64,000 nt of DNA, from NCBI GenBank assembly GCA_017555105.1, contig JAFZHB010000015.1:62001-126000 (forward strand), in the 5' to 3' direction. The translations under genes and the position numbers were made by a program. How positions within the stretch are numbered: position 1 is the stretch's first letter; the number at the start of each line of letters is the position of its first letter. Below, piece after piece: positions 24,991-32,164 of this stretch. The stretch is from Alistipes sp. Lineage in GTDB: Bacteria > Bacteroidota > Bacteroidia > Bacteroidales > Rikenellaceae. The notes beneath the pieces are model-generated. The model made no database searches and had not been told where the DNA came from. It saw only the letters and a program-made list of their open reading frames with translations.

Positions 24991-25893
24991 TTAGGGGAGT
25001 AAACCAGCGTCGAGATCCTCCCAACTTCCATCTCCTTTATCCCACATCCCAGCGCTATTACCCCCAATCGAAGATCCGGCAAGAATCAATGCTTGTGCAT
25101 CAGCATCCAAATCCGAAGCTCGTATGAGATTATCATGTGCGATCGAGTATTGGATGAGAGCCTCATCGCTTTCAAAATACTGCAATGTTTCACAATAATT
25201 TTTCACTACACGCAGTTCATTTTCAATATCCGGCGTCAACGCAATTGCTGCTGCAAAAATCGCATCGATATTATCCGCCTCCATTGCATTCACCAACTGT
25301 GTTACATCTTGTTTTACGGTTACAGCAAGAGGAGGATGTGCAAAAAAGCTATCATTTACATAGCCCCGAATCGCCTGCATAATTAAATCCTCACGAATCG
25401 CCTCATCATAAGAAAACAACTGTTCGCCATGTTGATCGTACAAATCACAAATAACCTGATTATGATAGTACCCTAAACTATCCAACATTCCCAAAGTGGA
25501 ATCCGTTGTAGTCGACGACACATAACTAGCCGCTCGACTTGGAGTCCAAAGCATCAGACCATCAGATTCCACTCGAGTATCTGCTGCTGCTATAATCGAC
25601 GCATTAACGCCTAAAAAGAAACCGGCAATAGGATGCAAACGACACCCTAAAACACCACCCAACAAATCAGCGCCGAAGATTTTCCAGAAACGACGGCGCA
25701 CACCACTTCGCGCAACTGCAGTTTCACCCACACCAAATTGTTCATTTAATAATGTAATCTCCGCATACAAATTATCATATGCAGCTTGTTGTTCGTGTAA
25801 GGAATTCTCTTGACAATTCCCCTGTTCCTCCGAGCACGCATAACATCCTAAAAGGACTGCGAAAACTACGATCACAAAAAAAGTTTTTTTCAT
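24991..25893 (-). CDS. Unrecognised lipoprotein with glycine-rich GADLLGG segment
   Basis: I do not recognise a named family. The 300-residue protein starts with a lipoprotein signal (MKKTFFVIVVFAVLLGCYAC; Cys17 or Cys20). Residues about 65-105 form a basic patch (RSGVRRRFWKIFG) followed by an alternating Gly/Ala hydrophobic stretch (ADLLGGVLGCRLHPIAGFFL, then GVNASIIAA) that resembles a membrane-inserting or bacteriocin-like helix. A helical region follows, and the C terminus has GGNSAGMWDKGDGSWEDLD. It is AT-rich relative to flanking operons. It follows the DUF3244-like gene by 55 bp and is probably co-transcribed with it. Confidence 0.6.
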   Translation of the reverse strand: MKKTFFVIVVFAVLLGCYACSEEQGNCQENSLHEQQAAYDNLYAEITLLNEQFGVGETAVARSGVRRRFWKIFGADLLGGVLGCRLHPIAGFFLGVNASIIAAADTRVESDGLMLWTPSRAASYVSSTTTDSTLGMLDSLGYYHNQVICDLYDQHGEQLFSYDEAIREDLIMQAIRGYVNDSFFAHPPLAVTVKQDVTQLVNAMEADNIDAIFAAAIALTPDIENELRVVKNYCETLQYFESDEALIQYSIAHDNLIRASDLDADAQALILAGSSIGGNSAGMWDKGDGSWEDLDAGLLP

Positions 25894-25948
25894 ATAACTA
25901 AAATGTTTTAAGGTTTCTTCAACATACCGTGAAGAAGTCGGTTATTTA

Positions 25949-26326
25949 TTACAGATAAAACACACCAGCATAAACACTATCATCGATCCCGATTGTGATG
26001 TCGTATTCTCCTATGTTTAGATCACCAATATTTATAGTGCATACGCCCGAACATACAGGAAAGAAGTTTGAACAAATCGCTGTTTGCTTTTCATGGAATA
26101 TTGACACAAAAACCACACTCGACATTGGCTGAATTTCTAAATAAATCACGCCATTCCGACAACAACCCGAAATGTTAAATACGACATCTCTAAACTCTTG
26201 ATCCGTTGACTCGGGATCAAAAGTAATTACCACATCTTTTGTCGTCTCAGATGTGGTCGTATCCCCATCCGCAAAACAAACGGCTACTGCACATAGTGCA
26301 CAAAAACTTAACAATAGTTTTTTCAT
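25949..26326 (-). CDS. DUF3244-like small secreted protein
   Basis: This 125-residue protein has a Sec signal (MKKLLLSFCALCAVAVCFADG). After a Thr-rich linker there is one beta-sandwich-like domain with the pattern of DUF3244: DVVFNISGCCRNGVIYLEI, FVSIFHEKQTAI and a C-terminal INIGDLNIGEYDITIGIDDS before VYAGVFYL. Unusually for such a small exported protein it has several cysteines after the signal (CC, C, C, C), which could form disulfides. The ATG at 26326 is chosen over an upstream TTG. Function unknown. It lies between a membrane TPR/HTH regulator and the lipoprotein gene in the AT-richer stretch. Confidence 0.6.
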   Translation of the reverse strand: MKKLLLSFCALCAVAVCFADGDTTTSETTKDVVITFDPESTDQEFRDVVFNISGCCRNGVIYLEIQPMSSVVFVSIFHEKQTAICSNFFPVCSGVCTINIGDLNIGEYDITIGIDDSVYAGVFYL

Positions 26327-26353
26327 AGTCAAAAATATTTGTTAATGGTATCA

Positions 26354-26361
26354 CGAAGGTA
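26354..26361 (-). promoter_or_regulatory. Possible -7 box for the DUF3244-like gene
   Basis: Minus strand reads TACCTTCG, one mismatch to TAnnTTTG, 27 bases before the ATG. Confidence 0.35.
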
Positions 26362-26490
26362 TAGAGAATGGTTTTTCTTAACAACTTTTCGCAACACTTT
26401 TCGTCTTACAAATATTTTTACAATCTATTAGTTATCAGAACATTACAACAATAGAAATAAAAGAAAGTATTACAACCAGATAAAACAGAA

Positions 26491-26519
26491 CGCAACCCTC
26501 TGAAATTCAGAAGGTTGCG
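26491..26519 (-). terminator. Terminator of the TPR/HTH regulator gene
   Basis: CGCAACC...TCTGA / TCAGA...GGTTGCG stem with one C/A mismatch, followed on the minus strand by a T-rich tract. Confidence 0.7.
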
Positions 26520-26566
26520 CAAACTCCCCGGCAAACTCATCTTGTAAACCGCTAAATATCTGCCAC

Positions 26567-28219
26567 TTACGGAAGATTTTCCAATATTAACGCCAAAGAC
26601 GGTGGCTGCAGTTGAATCATTTTGTTGCGCAAACGGTGCTTTCTGGTGTTAATCATACTAATCGTATTCGCAAGAAAAACGCTCATTGCCTTTGTTGAAA
26701 AACCGGCATACCAATAGCACAGAATACGCAAATCCAACTCGGAAAAGGACGGAATTTCACGGCGTATAATTGCCATCACATTATTTTTATATGAATTCAC
26801 AACTGACTCCAAGTCTTTATGATGCTTCTTATCATCTGACCAATAGCCGATCTCTTCTCGCACTTTCTTATAAATCGCATCCTTATCTTTTTGAAACGCA
26901 TGTGTTTCGTAATAAATTGCGCTCAACTGATTCAGCAACGAAAACTGATCTGCAAATAACTTTGCAATCTGCATATTCATCTCAATCGTATCAGCATTTG
27001 ACTTTTCGCGCAACTCATCCAATAATCCGACATATTGTCCAACCTCCGCCTGTTTCATTGCAATACGATGACGAAACTGCATAATTATAACAACCACCAA
27101 CAATCCTAAAATTGCAAACAATGCTCCATAAAGGATTTGGGTATTTCGGATTTGTTCAGCTCGTAATTCTGCTTGGGTGCGATAAAAGTCCCGTTGTGTT
27201 GCAATAATAGGTTGTCGCAACACTCTACGCATCACGGTGTCTTGTATATGTGTTACTTTTTTATAGTGATCGAGCGCCTCTTTATAATTTCCAAGAGTCT
27301 GATGCAACCGATATCGAGTAAAAAATGTTCTTGAAATGTCTCTACTATTTGTTGCTTGTTTTTGTGCTTTTAAAATCAACTCTTGGGCTTCATTAATATT
27401 CCCTTCGGATGCCTTAATTTGCGCCAAAGCCATTGCATACAAAAATGAGGTGGAATCCACTTTCTGTTCCAATCTATCGAGCAGTACCTTGGCTTTTACA
27501 TGATCCTCTTGGTTCATATATTGAGTCAGCAGAAAATCCACACATTTTTGACTCAAAAAAGCATCTTGTTCAGCAGTCGCTATATTTAACAAATCAAGAA
27601 ACAACTCCTCTGACAGAGCATACTCTTGCATGTTCATATACGCTTGTGCAATATTCAACAAGGTATGTTTATGTAATTTCCAATGTTGGCCTTGTAGAAA
27701 ACAACTATCCGCTAATCTCAAAGCCTTAAGAGCCGATGGATTATCATAAAATTTACTATGCAAAAACCCCTTATAGGCATATAACAACCCCACCAAATAA
27801 GAATCATCCACATAATCAACCTCTTCTTCTGCTTCTAACAAAGCTGCCATCGAATATAAATAACGACCGGCGTTATAGTGTATCCGACCCAAAAGATAGT
27901 TTGCCAACATCCGATCGTGGGCAGTTCCTCGCCCACGATTATAATAGCGCAATGCCGGCTCCAAAAGTGAATCTGTAGTCAAATCCACATAGTGTTTATC
28001 CAAAGCTTGCGAATATAGCAATGAGTAGCGCGCCTCCGCACTCTCGCTGTGTAATTGTTTCTTATTGATCGATTCAAGTATAACCAATGCTGTATCTGCT
28101 CGATTATTCATTAGTTGCGCAGACAGATCCAACTGTTGCCATACATGCTTAGGCGTGCATGCAGAACACATCATCAATAGTAGTGTAAAAATTATTTGAT
28201 TGATCCGTTGCATACTCAT
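26567..28219 (-). CDS. Membrane-bound TPR protein with C-terminal helix-turn-helix (signal-responsive regulator)
   Basis: This protein of about 550 residues begins with a lipoprotein-like signal (IIFTLLLMMCSAC). About ten TPR-like helical hairpins follow to about residue 355 (ALDKHYVD, LLGRIHYNAGRYLYS, LLNIAQAYMNMQEYALSEEL, HQTLGNYKEALDHYKK). One strong transmembrane helix (ILYGALFAILGLLVVVIIM) lies near residue 375, then a cytoplasmic coiled coil. The C-terminal domain (FSELDLRILCYWYAGFSTKA, then MSVFLANTISMINTRKHRLR) is similar to a LuxR-type HTH. This layout is a bacteroidotal one-component regulator that senses outside the membrane and binds DNA inside. Targets are not known; the downstream DUF3244-like and lipoprotein genes are the nearest candidates. 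Confidence 0.75.
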   Translation of the reverse strand: MSMQRINQIIFTLLLMMCSACTPKHVWQQLDLSAQLMNNRADTALVILESINKKQLHSESAEARYSLLYSQALDKHYVDLTTDSLLEPALRYYNRGRGTAHDRMLANYLLGRIHYNAGRYLYSMAALLEAEEEVDYVDDSYLVGLLYAYKGFLHSKFYDNPSALKALRLADSCFLQGQHWKLHKHTLLNIAQAYMNMQEYALSEELFLDLLNIATAEQDAFLSQKCVDFLLTQYMNQEDHVKAKVLLDRLEQKVDSTSFLYAMALAQIKASEGNINEAQELILKAQKQATNSRDISRTFFTRYRLHQTLGNYKEALDHYKKVTHIQDTVMRRVLRQPIIATQRDFYRTQAELRAEQIRNTQILYGALFAILGLLVVVIIMQFRHRIAMKQAEVGQYVGLLDELREKSNADTIEMNMQIAKLFADQFSLLNQLSAIYYETHAFQKDKDAIYKKVREEIGYWSDDKKHHKDLESVVNSYKNNVMAIIRREIPSFSELDLRILCYWYAGFSTKAMSVFLANTISMINTRKHRLRNKMIQLQPPSLALILENLP

Positions 28220-28243
28220 TTCAAGAAATTTTGTCGCTTCAAA

Positions 28244-28251
28244 CAAAGGTA
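28244..28251 (-). promoter_or_regulatory. -7 box for the TPR/HTH regulator
   Basis: Minus strand reads TACCTTTG, 24 bases before the ATG at 28219. Confidence 0.6.
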
Positions 28252-28319
28252 CAAAATTATTTGATTTTTGCTGCGTTCTAATTTTCAAGATTTAATTTTT
28301 TATTCTCACGAATTGTTTC

Positions 28320-28327
28320 TACTTTTG
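28320..28327 (+). promoter_or_regulatory. -7 box for panC-panD
   Basis: TACTTTTG, 24 bases before the panC ATG. Confidence 0.65.
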
Positions 28328-28351
28328 CAACGGAAAATCCGTTATTTTCAG

Positions 28352-29188
28352 ATGAAAGTAGTTACTACCGTTCATGCGCTGCGCGAGGCGCTGCGTGAGG
28401 TCGATCCGAAGGGCGTTGGCTTTGTGCCGACGATGGGTGCGCTGCATGCCGGCCACCGTTCGCTCGTGGAGCGTGCGCGCCGCGAGTGTGAAACCGTCGT
28501 GGTGAGCGTCTTTGTCAACCCGACGCAGTTCAACGACAAGAATGACCTGACGCGCTACCCCCGCACGCCCGAGGCCGATGCGGCGCTCCTGGAGGCTGCC
28601 GGCGCAGACCTGGTGCTGATGCCCTCGGTGGAGGAGATCTACCCCGAGCCCGACACGCGTCAGTTCGACTTCGGCCAGGTGGACAAGGTGATGGAGGGTG
28701 CGACGCGCCCGGGTCACTTCAACGGCGTGGCACAGGTGGTGAGCCGTCTGTTTGCGATGGTGGAGCCTGCGCGTGCCTACTTCGGCGAGAAGGATTTCCA
28801 GCAGATCGCCGTCATCAAGGCGATGGTGGCTCAGCTTGCGCTGCCGGTTGAGATCGTGGAGTGTGCCATCGTGCGCGATGCCGACGGCTTGGCGCTCTCG
28901 TCGCGCAACCAGCTGCTGACCCCCGCACACCGTGCGGCTGCGCCCCACATCTACGCCACGCTGCAGGGCGCCGTGGAGCGTTCGCAGGCGATGACTCCCG
29001 CCGAGCTGAAGGCGTGGGTCGAGGCCGAGATCAACCGCAACGAGCTGCTGCGCGTGATCTACTTCCAGGCCGTCGATGCACTGACGATGCAGGAGGTGGA
29101 GTCGTGGGAGTGCCCCAACGGGGTGCAGGGCTGCATCGCGGTGCAGGCAGGCGAGATTCGTTTAATTGACAATATCCGTATTCGATAA
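28352..29188 (+). CDS. panC: Pantothenate synthetase
   Basis: Joins pantoate and beta-alanine with ATP to make pantothenate. The nucleotidyltransferase motifs are present: PTMGALHAGHRSLV with the HxGH-type HAGH at residues 32-35, FVNPTQFN, the pantoate/beta-alanine block GVAQVVSRLFAMVEP...YFGEKDFQQ, and the KMSKS-like LALSSRNQLL. Length (278) is normal. It lies 3 bp before panD, so the cell makes beta-alanine and uses it from one transcript. Its GC-rich composition marks the right edge of the AT-richer stretch. Confidence 0.96.
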   Translation: MKVVTTVHALREALREVDPKGVGFVPTMGALHAGHRSLVERARRECETVVVSVFVNPTQFNDKNDLTRYPRTPEADAALLEAAGADLVLMPSVEEIYPEPDTRQFDFGQVDKVMEGATRPGHFNGVAQVVSRLFAMVEPARAYFGEKDFQQIAVIKAMVAQLALPVEIVECAIVRDADGLALSSRNQLLTPAHRAAAPHIYATLQGAVERSQAMTPAELKAWVEAEINRNELLRVIYFQAVDALTMQEVESWECPNGVQGCIAVQAGEIRLIDNIRIR

Positions 29189-29191
29189 GGT

Positions 29192-29551
29192 ATGAAGTTC
29201 CAGATTGAAGTTATCAAATCGAAGATTCATCGCGTGTCGGTCACGCAGGCGAATTTGAACTATGTAGGCAGCATCACGATCGACGAGGCGTTGATGGAGG
29301 CAGCCAACATCCTCGAGGGCGAGAAGGTGCAGATCCTCGACATCAACAACGGCGAGCGCTTTGAAACCTATGTGATCAAGGGTGCGAAGGAGAGCGGCTG
29401 CATCTGCCTGAATGGTGCTGCGGCGCGTAAGGTGCAGGTGGGCGATGTGGTGATCATCGCTTCGTATGCGCTGATGGACTTTGAGGATGCCAAGGAGTTC
29501 AAGCCGTGGATCATCTTCCCCGACACCGAGACGAACCGCCTGATTAAGTAG
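29192..29551 (+). CDS. panD: Aspartate 1-decarboxylase
   Basis: Makes beta-alanine from aspartate for pantothenate synthesis. This pyruvoyl enzyme is made as a 119-residue proenzyme that cleaves itself at Gly26-Ser27 in NYVGSITID, leaving the pyruvoyl group from Ser27. Lys9 and the [13 protein letters not shown] block are conserved. It follows panC in one operon, and a terminator lies 36 bp downstream. Confidence 0.96.
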   Translation: MKFQIEVIKSKIHRVSVTQANLNYVGSITIDEALMEAANILEGEKVQILDINNGERFETYVIKGAKESGCICLNGAAARKVQVGDVVIIASYALMDFEDAKEFKPWIIFPDTETNRLIK

Positions 29552-29587
29552 GGAGAAGCCCCCAAAAATCGAAAGGCCGAATAAGAG

Positions 29588-29619
29588 AGATGCGACGCAC
29601 AATCGTCGCATCTTTTTTT
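29588..29619 (+). terminator. Terminator of panC-panD
   Basis: AGATGCGAC / GTCGCATCT stem with an 8-base loop, then T7. Confidence 0.85.
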
Positions 29620-29653
29620 GTGATTTAGCGACCACATTTCGATTATTTTTGTT

Positions 29654-29661
29654 TAACTTTG
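29654..29661 (+). promoter_or_regulatory. -7 box for the small peptide/fimbrillin-like pair
   Basis: TAACTTTG; the following leader to 29763 is about 100 bases and A/C-rich. Confidence 0.6.
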
Positions 29662-29762
29662 TAAAATATCCGGTCGCATTAATGGCAGATTTGGCCACAA
29701 AGCACACCGCAAACAGCAGCGAAACAAAACAAACAATAACTAAAAACCAAACAACAAACAAC

Positions 29763-29915
29763 ATGAACTATTTTGAGAAACTGAATGGGGGGGGGTACGC
29801 AGCTCCGACCCTCGAGGTGCTCGACATTGCTGTTGAGCAGGGATTTGCTTCGTCGCCGATTGGTGATCTGGAAGGTGGTGACATCATCGGTGGTGAATGG
29901 GATAATGCAATCTAA
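29763..29915 (+). CDS. 50-residue Bacteroidales-type peptide, coding region with a G9 tract
   Basis: The 50-residue product begins MNYFEKLNGGGYAAPTLEV and ends GGDIIGGEWDNAI. It resembles the short, poorly described bacteroidotal peptides with a 'Y-x-P-x-x-E-V-x-x-I-x-x-E-x-G-F-A' core (here YAAPTLEVLDIAVEQGFASS) and an acidic, glycine-rich end. No signal peptide is seen, and the two GG pairs could mimic double-glycine leader sites, though nothing proves export. Codons 9-11 are a run of nine G (29787-29795). The stop lies 16 bp before the lipoprotein start, so the two genes are probably one transcript. An earlier in-frame ATG upstream overlaps the promoter and is not used. Confidence 0.65.
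   Translation: MNYFEKLNGGGYAAPTLEVLDIAVEQGFASSPIGDLEGGDIIGGEWDNAI
29787..29795 (+). repeat. G9 homopolymer inside the small peptide gene
   Basis: Nine consecutive G encode Gly9-Gly11. With eight G the frame would stay open through the peptide gene and enter the downstream lipoprotein in frame; with ten G it would stop after 14 altered codons. Confidence 0.8.
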
Positions 29916-29931
29916 AAAAAAGAGTACGACT

Positions 29932-31359
29932 ATGAAAAAGATTGCATTATTGGTAAGCGCATTGGCAATGTTGGTTGCCTGCGAGAAGGAGGAGTACGGC
30001 TTTCAGCTGCAAGAGAAGGTAACGATTGGCGTAAGCCATGAGCAGGTTACCGATGGCGTAGGCCGTGTAGCAATTAATGAGAACGGTACGAAGTTCTCGC
30101 TGACTTGGGAAGGCGTCGAGAAACTGTGGATGACAACTTCGACGAATAACGCCTACACGCAAGGTGGAGGATTTGAGATGACCTCGCACGATGGGGCATC
30201 GGCTCAATTTACAGGCACTTTGCCCAAAGCTGGCGATAGTATAACAGTAACAAACTATTTTGCAGCTGTCACCTCGTTTATGAGCCGATCTATGACTGAC
30301 GACCGAAATCAAATTCGTTTGGCTATTGCCACCAACCAGACCTTGAATGGTACGAACATCGCCAACTCGTGTATGTTGGTAGGCGAGCAGGCGGATTGCG
30401 CAGTAGGTGTAATTCCCAACGACTTCTCGCTGAAGACGATGAACGCCTTTATCAAGATCCCCGTAACGAAGGGCAGCGCAGCAGCCGGATCGACCAACAC
30501 CTATGCAAACGGCATGAAGTTGCAGAGCGTGAAGATTGAGGCTGTGGGTGGCGAGCAGTTGGCCGGCCGCTTTGGTATTGACCTGAATGCAGATGATTGG
30601 TCGGTTGCTTACGCTACAAATACGGGTATTTCAAACAATGACAAATCGAGCAGTATTACCATCAACTGCAACGATGTAGAGTTGACCGACACGGCCATCA
30701 ACCTATATGCTGCCATTGCCTTCGGTACCTATGCTGAAGGTTTGAAGGTTACCTTTAATGTGGTAGGTGACAATGACAAGGTTGGCAAGATGGAGCGTAC
30801 GATTGGCGGATCGGGCATCACGATCGCTCGCAATACGATGCTTTCGATGCCTCCTGTTCCCGTATCTCCTGCTGACGCATCGACGGTTAAGTATCAGTTG
30901 ATTAACCGCATCGCTGATCTTACAGCCGGTACTTATTATATGGCTGGCAGAAAAAGTGATGGAACATATGCCTTCACGACTGGCTCTTTAAACTACAACA
31001 AGATGGTAACTACGAGTCTTGTTTCATATTCGAATGAAACGATTGATGTTACCGGAGCTGTTCCCGTAACACTTGAGGCTGTTCCCGGCAAGGAGAACTT
31101 CTATTATATCAAAGCAAATGATAGCCAATATTTAAGTTCGGGTGACGGTAAAGATAAATTGACTCTTGTTGCTGCCGCCAACAAAGTAGAGTGGAAAGCC
31201 ACGAATGGTTCAACTGATGGCATTGTCTTCATTTACAATAATGACACTTTTGACAATCCCAATATCTATTTAACATCATCACCCACGGCATCTTCTCAAT
31301 TTGTCAGAGGATACGCCAAATCACAGAATACGGGTGTATTCTTCTTTAAACAGAAGTAA
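29932..31359 (+). CDS. Fimbrillin-like (Mfa-like) lipoprotein with extra C-terminal domain
   Basis: This 475-residue protein has a lipoprotein signal (MKKIALLVSALAMLVAC, Cys17). Residues 20-320 follow the fimbrillin/Mfa-like pattern: FSLTWEGVEKLWM (the tFtW..gD strand), GASAQFTGTLPKAGDSITV, YFAAV and later VGDNDKVGKMERTIGGSGIT before IARNTMLSM. Such proteins are surface-exposed pilin-like or accessory lipoproteins. From about residue 325 a separate domain begins (YQLINRIADLTAGTYYMAGR, AFTTGSLNY, then FYYIKANDSQYLSSGDG), of a type that looks beta-rich and may bind ligands. The start at 29932 fits the signal peptide, although the frame is open upstream to the G9 tract. A strong terminator follows. 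Confidence 0.7.
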   Translation: MKKIALLVSALAMLVACEKEEYGFQLQEKVTIGVSHEQVTDGVGRVAINENGTKFSLTWEGVEKLWMTTSTNNAYTQGGGFEMTSHDGASAQFTGTLPKAGDSITVTNYFAAVTSFMSRSMTDDRNQIRLAIATNQTLNGTNIANSCMLVGEQADCAVGVIPNDFSLKTMNAFIKIPVTKGSAAAGSTNTYANGMKLQSVKIEAVGGEQLAGRFGIDLNADDWSVAYATNTGISNNDKSSSITINCNDVELTDTAINLYAAIAFGTYAEGLKVTFNVVGDNDKVGKMERTIGGSGITIARNTMLSMPPVPVSPADASTVKYQLINRIADLTAGTYYMAGRKSDGTYAFTTGSLNYNKMVTTSLVSYSNETIDVTGAVPVTLEAVPGKENFYYIKANDSQYLSSGDGKDKLTLVAAANKVEWKATNGSTDGIVFIYNNDTFDNPNIYLTSSPTASSQFVRGYAKSQNTGVFFFKQK

Positions 31360-31382
31360 TTTAAATCAAAACATCTCTTTTT

Positions 31383-31413
31383 CGGCCACCTTTCGGGGTG
31401 GCCGATTTTTTTT
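31383..31413 (+). terminator. Terminator of the fimbrillin-like gene
   Basis: CGGCCACC / GGTGGCCG stem with a 6-base loop, then A and eight Ts. Confidence 0.9.
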
Positions 31414-31454
31414 GTGTGGTAGGAGGAATAGGAAGGGAGAGGTTGAGTTTGGAA

Positions 31455-31494
31455 GATTGGATTAGATTGGATTAGATTAGATTAGATTGGATTG
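31455..31494. repeat. Pentanucleotide microsatellite (GATTR)8
   Basis: Eight uninterrupted units of GATTG or GATTA, followed by degenerate AGTTG/GGTAG/AGTTA units to about 31514. It lies between two terminators, outside any gene. Confidence 0.85.
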
Positions 31495-31521
31495 AGTTGA
31501 GTTGGGTAGAGTTAAGGGACT

Positions 31522-31593
31522 CCCATTAAACCCATTAAACCCATTAAACCCATTAAACCTATTAAACCTATTAAACCTATCAAACCTATCAAA
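31522..31593. repeat. 9-bp tandem repeat (CCYATYAAA)8
   Basis: Four CCCATTAAA, two CCTATTAAA and two CCTATCAAA units, then a partial unit. The ordered drift of variants along the array shows local duplication. No gene is supportable in 31414-31621. Confidence 0.9.
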
Positions 31594-31621
31594 CCTATCT
31601 CTTTCACCCATGCGGGTATCA

Positions 31622-31650
31622 CAAAAAAAAGAGTGTCCAAACGGACACTC
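31622..31650 (-). terminator. Terminator of the V-ATPase operon
   Basis: GAGTGTCC / GGACACTC stem, 4-base loop, then eight or more Ts on the minus strand. Confidence 0.9.
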
Positions 31651-31674
31651 TTTTCTGTTGCCTAAAGCAATCGA

Positions 31675-32127
31675 TTAGCCTACGATACCTGCGATGAGGA
31701 AGGTAGCGGCTACCGTAAGGATGGCGTAGAGCTCGGGGAACACGGCCAAGATCAGCGTCTTACCCATCACATCGTGGCCATTACCGATGGCTGCGATACC
31801 GTTAGCGCAGACCTTACCCTGGTAGATGGCAGCTGCGAGGTTCACGATACCAACCAGGATACCGGCGCCCAGGATAGCTGCGCCCTGCAGCATCGTGGGG
31901 TTAGCGAGCAGACCCTGCACCATGAAGAAGCAGACGAAACCGTAGAGACCCTGCGAACCCGGAAGAGCCGAGAGGATCATGTAGCTACCGAATGCGCCAC
32001 CGTTCTTTTTCATGGCACCCACGGCTGCCTGACCGCAGATCGAGGTACCAACGGCCGAAGCGATACCGGCCAGACCCACCATCAGTGCTACACCGACATA
32101 GGCCATTACTAATGCAGTTGTTTCCAT
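31675..32127 (-). CDS. ntpK: V-type ATPase subunit K (rotor proteolipid)
   Basis: This 150-residue protein has four hydrophobic helices in two repeated hairpins and forms the ion-carrying ring. The carboxylate in helix 4 is Glu132 (FPELYAI). Helix 2 has LPGSQGLYGF with Gln59 instead of a second carboxylate, so each 4-helix unit carries one ion site. Compared by eye with Enterococcus hirae NtpK, the Na+ ligand positions Leu61, Thr64, Gln65, Tyr68, Gln110 and Glu139 correspond here to Leu55, Ser58, Gln59, Tyr62, Gln103 and Glu132, with a steady offset of 6-7 residues. This suggests Na+ coupling (inference). It is the last gene of the leftward operon, 37 bp after subunit I. Confidence 0.93.
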   Translation of the reverse strand: METTALVMAYVGVALMVGLAGIASAVGTSICGQAAVGAMKKNGGAFGSYMILSALPGSQGLYGFVCFFMVQGLLANPTMLQGAAILGAGILVGIVNLAAAIYQGKVCANGIAAIGNGHDVMGKTLILAVFPELYAILTVAATFLIAGIVG

Positions 32128-32164
32128 AATTTTGTTGTGTTTTTAATTGTTTGTTGTTGTTAAT

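Noticed and set aside
24900..31413. Possibility of a transposon or integrated element carrying the AT-richer genes
   Set aside because: No transposase, integrase, terminal inverted repeats or duplicated tRNA ends were seen at the borders.
31455..31593. Possibility that the tandem arrays are a CRISPR array
   Set aside because: Units are 5 and 9 bp with no spacers, and no cas genes are near.
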